Below are positions 13,437-15,033 of a stretch of 15,033 bases of DNA, piece after piece (the first letter of the stretch is position 1; the number at the start of each line of letters is the position of its first letter). The notes under the pieces were generated by a model. That model made no database searches. It was not told the DNA's origin and saw nothing but the letters and a program-made list of their open reading frames with translations. The stretch is from an uncultured Asticcacaulis sp. (lineage in GTDB: Bacteria; Pseudomonadota; Alphaproteobacteria; Caulobacterales; Caulobacteraceae): NCBI GenBank assembly GCA_946480125.1, contig CAMLIY010000053.1, positions 1-15,033 of the forward strand, in the 5' to 3' direction. Made by a program: the position numbers and the translations under genes.

Positions 13437-15020
13437 TCAGGTTGTGCCTGGAGGCGGCGGCAGGTCGGCATCATTTTCATGGTCCTCGATCACGCCCTTA
13501 CGGACGTTAGAGTGCCAGAAGCCATAGGCGAAATAGAGAACCAGGCCAATGACAGTCCAACCGATGAAAACCAGTTTTGATTCCATACCAAGGCTGAAGA
13601 ACAGTAATAGGCAGCCAAAGATGGACAGAGGCGCCACGATGAACAGTAAGGGCGTCTTGAAGGGACGCGGACGGTTCTTGTCAGTGAAGCGCAGTACCAT
13701 TACCCCAACGGATACGGCTGCGAAGGCAAACAAGGTGCCGGCATTGGAATAATCCGCCAGAGAACCGACAGGCAGGAAAGCCGCGGCGATGGCGACAAAC
13801 ACGCCGGTGACCAGGGTGATGACCCAGGGCGTCTTGAACTTGGGGTGAACGGCGCTGAGGCCTTTGGGCAACAGGCCGTCACGCGCCATGACGAAGAAAA
13901 CGCGCGTCTGGCCGAACATCATCAGCAGAACGACCGATGGCAGGGCAATGGTGGCCGCCAGGCCAATGAGATTGCCGAACAACGGGTTGCCATTGACCTC
14001 ACGCAGGACATGGGCCAGGGCCTCCTTGGAGCATACCAGCGGAGCATGTGCACTGGTACAGGCAGCGCTGGCATAGAGTTCAGGGGAACCGTCGGCGAAA
14101 TATTGACCCGTGGCCGGATCGATCAGCGGCTGGGCGCCAAAGGAGCCGATAACGCCACTGGCCACCAGCATATAGAAAATAGTGCAGATTCCAAGCGACG
14201 CAATCAGGCCGATCGGTACATTACGCTGCGGGTTCTTCGTTTCCTCGGCAGCTGTCGAAACCGCATCGAAGCCAACATAGGCAAAGAAGATAGAAGCCGC
14301 CGCCCCCAGCACGCCTGTGCCCGTCGAGTCCAATGGATTGCCCCAACCACGTGGTGTAAACGGATGGAAATTATTCATGTGGCCGGTCACCATCGGCAGG
14401 GTGATCACGATGAAAAGCAGCAAGGCCGCGATCTTGATGGCAACCAGGACAGCATTGGCCGTGGCGCTTTCCTTGGTGCCGATGACAAGTAAGGCCGTGA
14501 CGGCCGCCGTGATCAGCACGGCCGGCAAATTTATGAAACCGCCAATCTCGCCACCCTTGATGAAGCCAATCGAAATCGGCGGCCCAACGGTAAGCGCATG
14601 CGGCAAATGGAGGCCGATATCATCGAGAAACCCGACAATATGTCCGGACCAGCCGACGGCAACCGCGCTGGCGCCCAGGGCATATTCGAGGATCAACGCC
14701 CAGCCAACCAGCCAGGCCACCCCCTCACCCATGACGGCATAGGAATAGGTATAGGCCGAACCCGCGACCGGCACCATGGAAGCCAGTTCGGAATAGCAAA
14801 GCGCTGCCACGGCACAAACCAGGCCGGCGATGATGAACGACACCATCATGCCCGGTCCGGCTTTTTGGGCCGCGGTCGCGGTCAGAACAAAGATACCCGT
14901 CCCGATCACCGCGCCAATACCCAGCAAGGTCAGTTGAACAGGACCCAGAGATCGGTGGAGCGACTTTTTCTCCGCCGTCGCCAGGATCGCGTCCAGCGAC
15001 TTAATTCGCAAAGGATTCAT
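13437..15020 (-). CDS. APC family amino-acid permease (cationic amino acid transporter/YfnA type)
   Basis: Inner-membrane amino-acid transporter of 527 residues with about 12 or more hydrophobic segments. The first membrane helix holds GIGAVIGTGIFVLTA (34-48), the unwound substrate-binding helix typical of the APC superfamily; SELASMVPVAGSAYTYSYAVMGE and the later IFFAYVGFDAVSTAAEETKNPQRNVP are equally characteristic and place it in the CAT/YfnA branch. A long periplasmic loop (about 285-325) carries two Cys in ACTSAHAPLVC that could pair. The C-terminus is a short charged, proline-ending cytoplasmic tail. The ATG at 15020 has AAGGTG four bases upstream (15025-15030). A strong terminator follows, so the gene is probably monocistronic. 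The transported amino acid is not determined. Confidence 0.93.
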   Translation of the reverse strand: MNPLRIKSLDAILATAEKKSLHRSLGPVQLTLLGIGAVIGTGIFVLTATAAQKAGPGMMVSFIIAGLVCAVAALCYSELASMVPVAGSAYTYSYAVMGEGVAWLVGWALILEYALGASAVAVGWSGHIVGFLDDIGLHLPHALTVGPPISIGFIKGGEIGGFINLPAVLITAAVTALLVIGTKESATANAVLVAIKIAALLLFIVITLPMVTGHMNNFHPFTPRGWGNPLDSTGTGVLGAAASIFFAYVGFDAVSTAAEETKNPQRNVPIGLIASLGICTIFYMLVASGVIGSFGAQPLIDPATGQYFADGSPELYASAACTSAHAPLVCSKEALAHVLREVNGNPLFGNLIGLAATIALPSVVLLMMFGQTRVFFVMARDGLLPKGLSAVHPKFKTPWVITLVTGVFVAIAAAFLPVGSLADYSNAGTLFAFAAVSVGVMVLRFTDKNRPRPFKTPLLFIVAPLSIFGCLLLFFSLGMESKLVFIGWTVIGLVLYFAYGFWHSNVRKGVIEDHENDADLPPPPGTT

Positions 15021-15023
15021 TTT

Positions 15024-15030
15024 TCACCTT
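15024..15030 (-). promoter_or_regulatory. Ribosome binding site of the amino-acid permease
   Basis: AAGGTGA on the minus strand ends three bases before the ATG at 15020. The promoter lies beyond the window. Confidence 0.6.
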
Positions 15031-15033
15031 TTT

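Noticed and set aside
13845..14492. A 215-codon open frame antisense to the amino-acid permease
   Set aside because: It lies wholly opposite a well-supported APC permease, has no recognisable domain and is typical of shadow frames in GC-rich genes.
1..15033. tRNA genes, rRNA, CRISPR arrays, insertion sequences, integrases or phage genes
   Set aside because: Looked for across both strands and none is supported; the coding regions are ordinary housekeeping and transport families apart from the small lipoprotein cluster.

Overview
The window looks like the chromosome of an alphaproteobacterium. The protein styles (processive GT2 glycosyltransferase, FecCD-type uptake cassette, HrpB, SBF-like transporter) and the moderately GC-rich, densely packed genes suggest Caulobacteraceae, perhaps close to Asticcacaulis. 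That placement is an inference from recognised protein character, not from a marker gene. No phage, IS, integrase, tRNA, rRNA or CRISPR signature is visible; most of the window reads as ordinary vertically inherited sequence.

Layout. (1) 164-2608, plus strand: a large periplasmic Slt70-type lytic transglycosylase with an extremely lysine-rich C-terminus. (2) 5273-2610, minus strand: a three-gene ABC importer (binding protein, FecCD/BtuC permease, ATPase) for a metal chelate such as cobalamin, heme or a siderophore. It converges on the transglycosylase with one base between the two stop codons. (3) 5356-9595, plus strand: four tightly packed genes, namely a membrane GT2 glycosyltransferase, a class I SAM methyltransferase overlapping its end by 50 bases, a SpoU/TrmH RNA methyltransferase starting in an ATGA overlap, and an SBF-like (YfeH type) transporter. 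(4) 9596-10192, plus strand: a stretch that a length-filtered gene caller would leave empty. It holds three tiny lipoprotein genes of 53, 38 and 24 codons. All share the same architecture: Lys at residue 2, Lys-Leu at residues 7-8, lipobox cysteine at exactly residue 21 and Ile at 22. A perfect 9-bp hairpin lies between the second and third. (5) 15020-10193, minus strand: an APC-family amino-acid permease with a strong intrinsic terminator, then the HrpB helicase, then a glutathione S-transferase whose stop codon abuts the stop of the third lipoprotein.

How the genes work together: region 2 is a self-contained uptake system lacking only its outer-membrane receptor. Region 3 pairs an envelope polysaccharide-type glycosyltransferase with two RNA-modification enzymes, probably by co-transcription rather than shared pathway. 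The lipoprotein family in region 4 is the part of the window least explained by known families. Its third member would mature to a lipopeptide of only four residues (C-I-T-I), and it is the best candidate here for undescribed biology.
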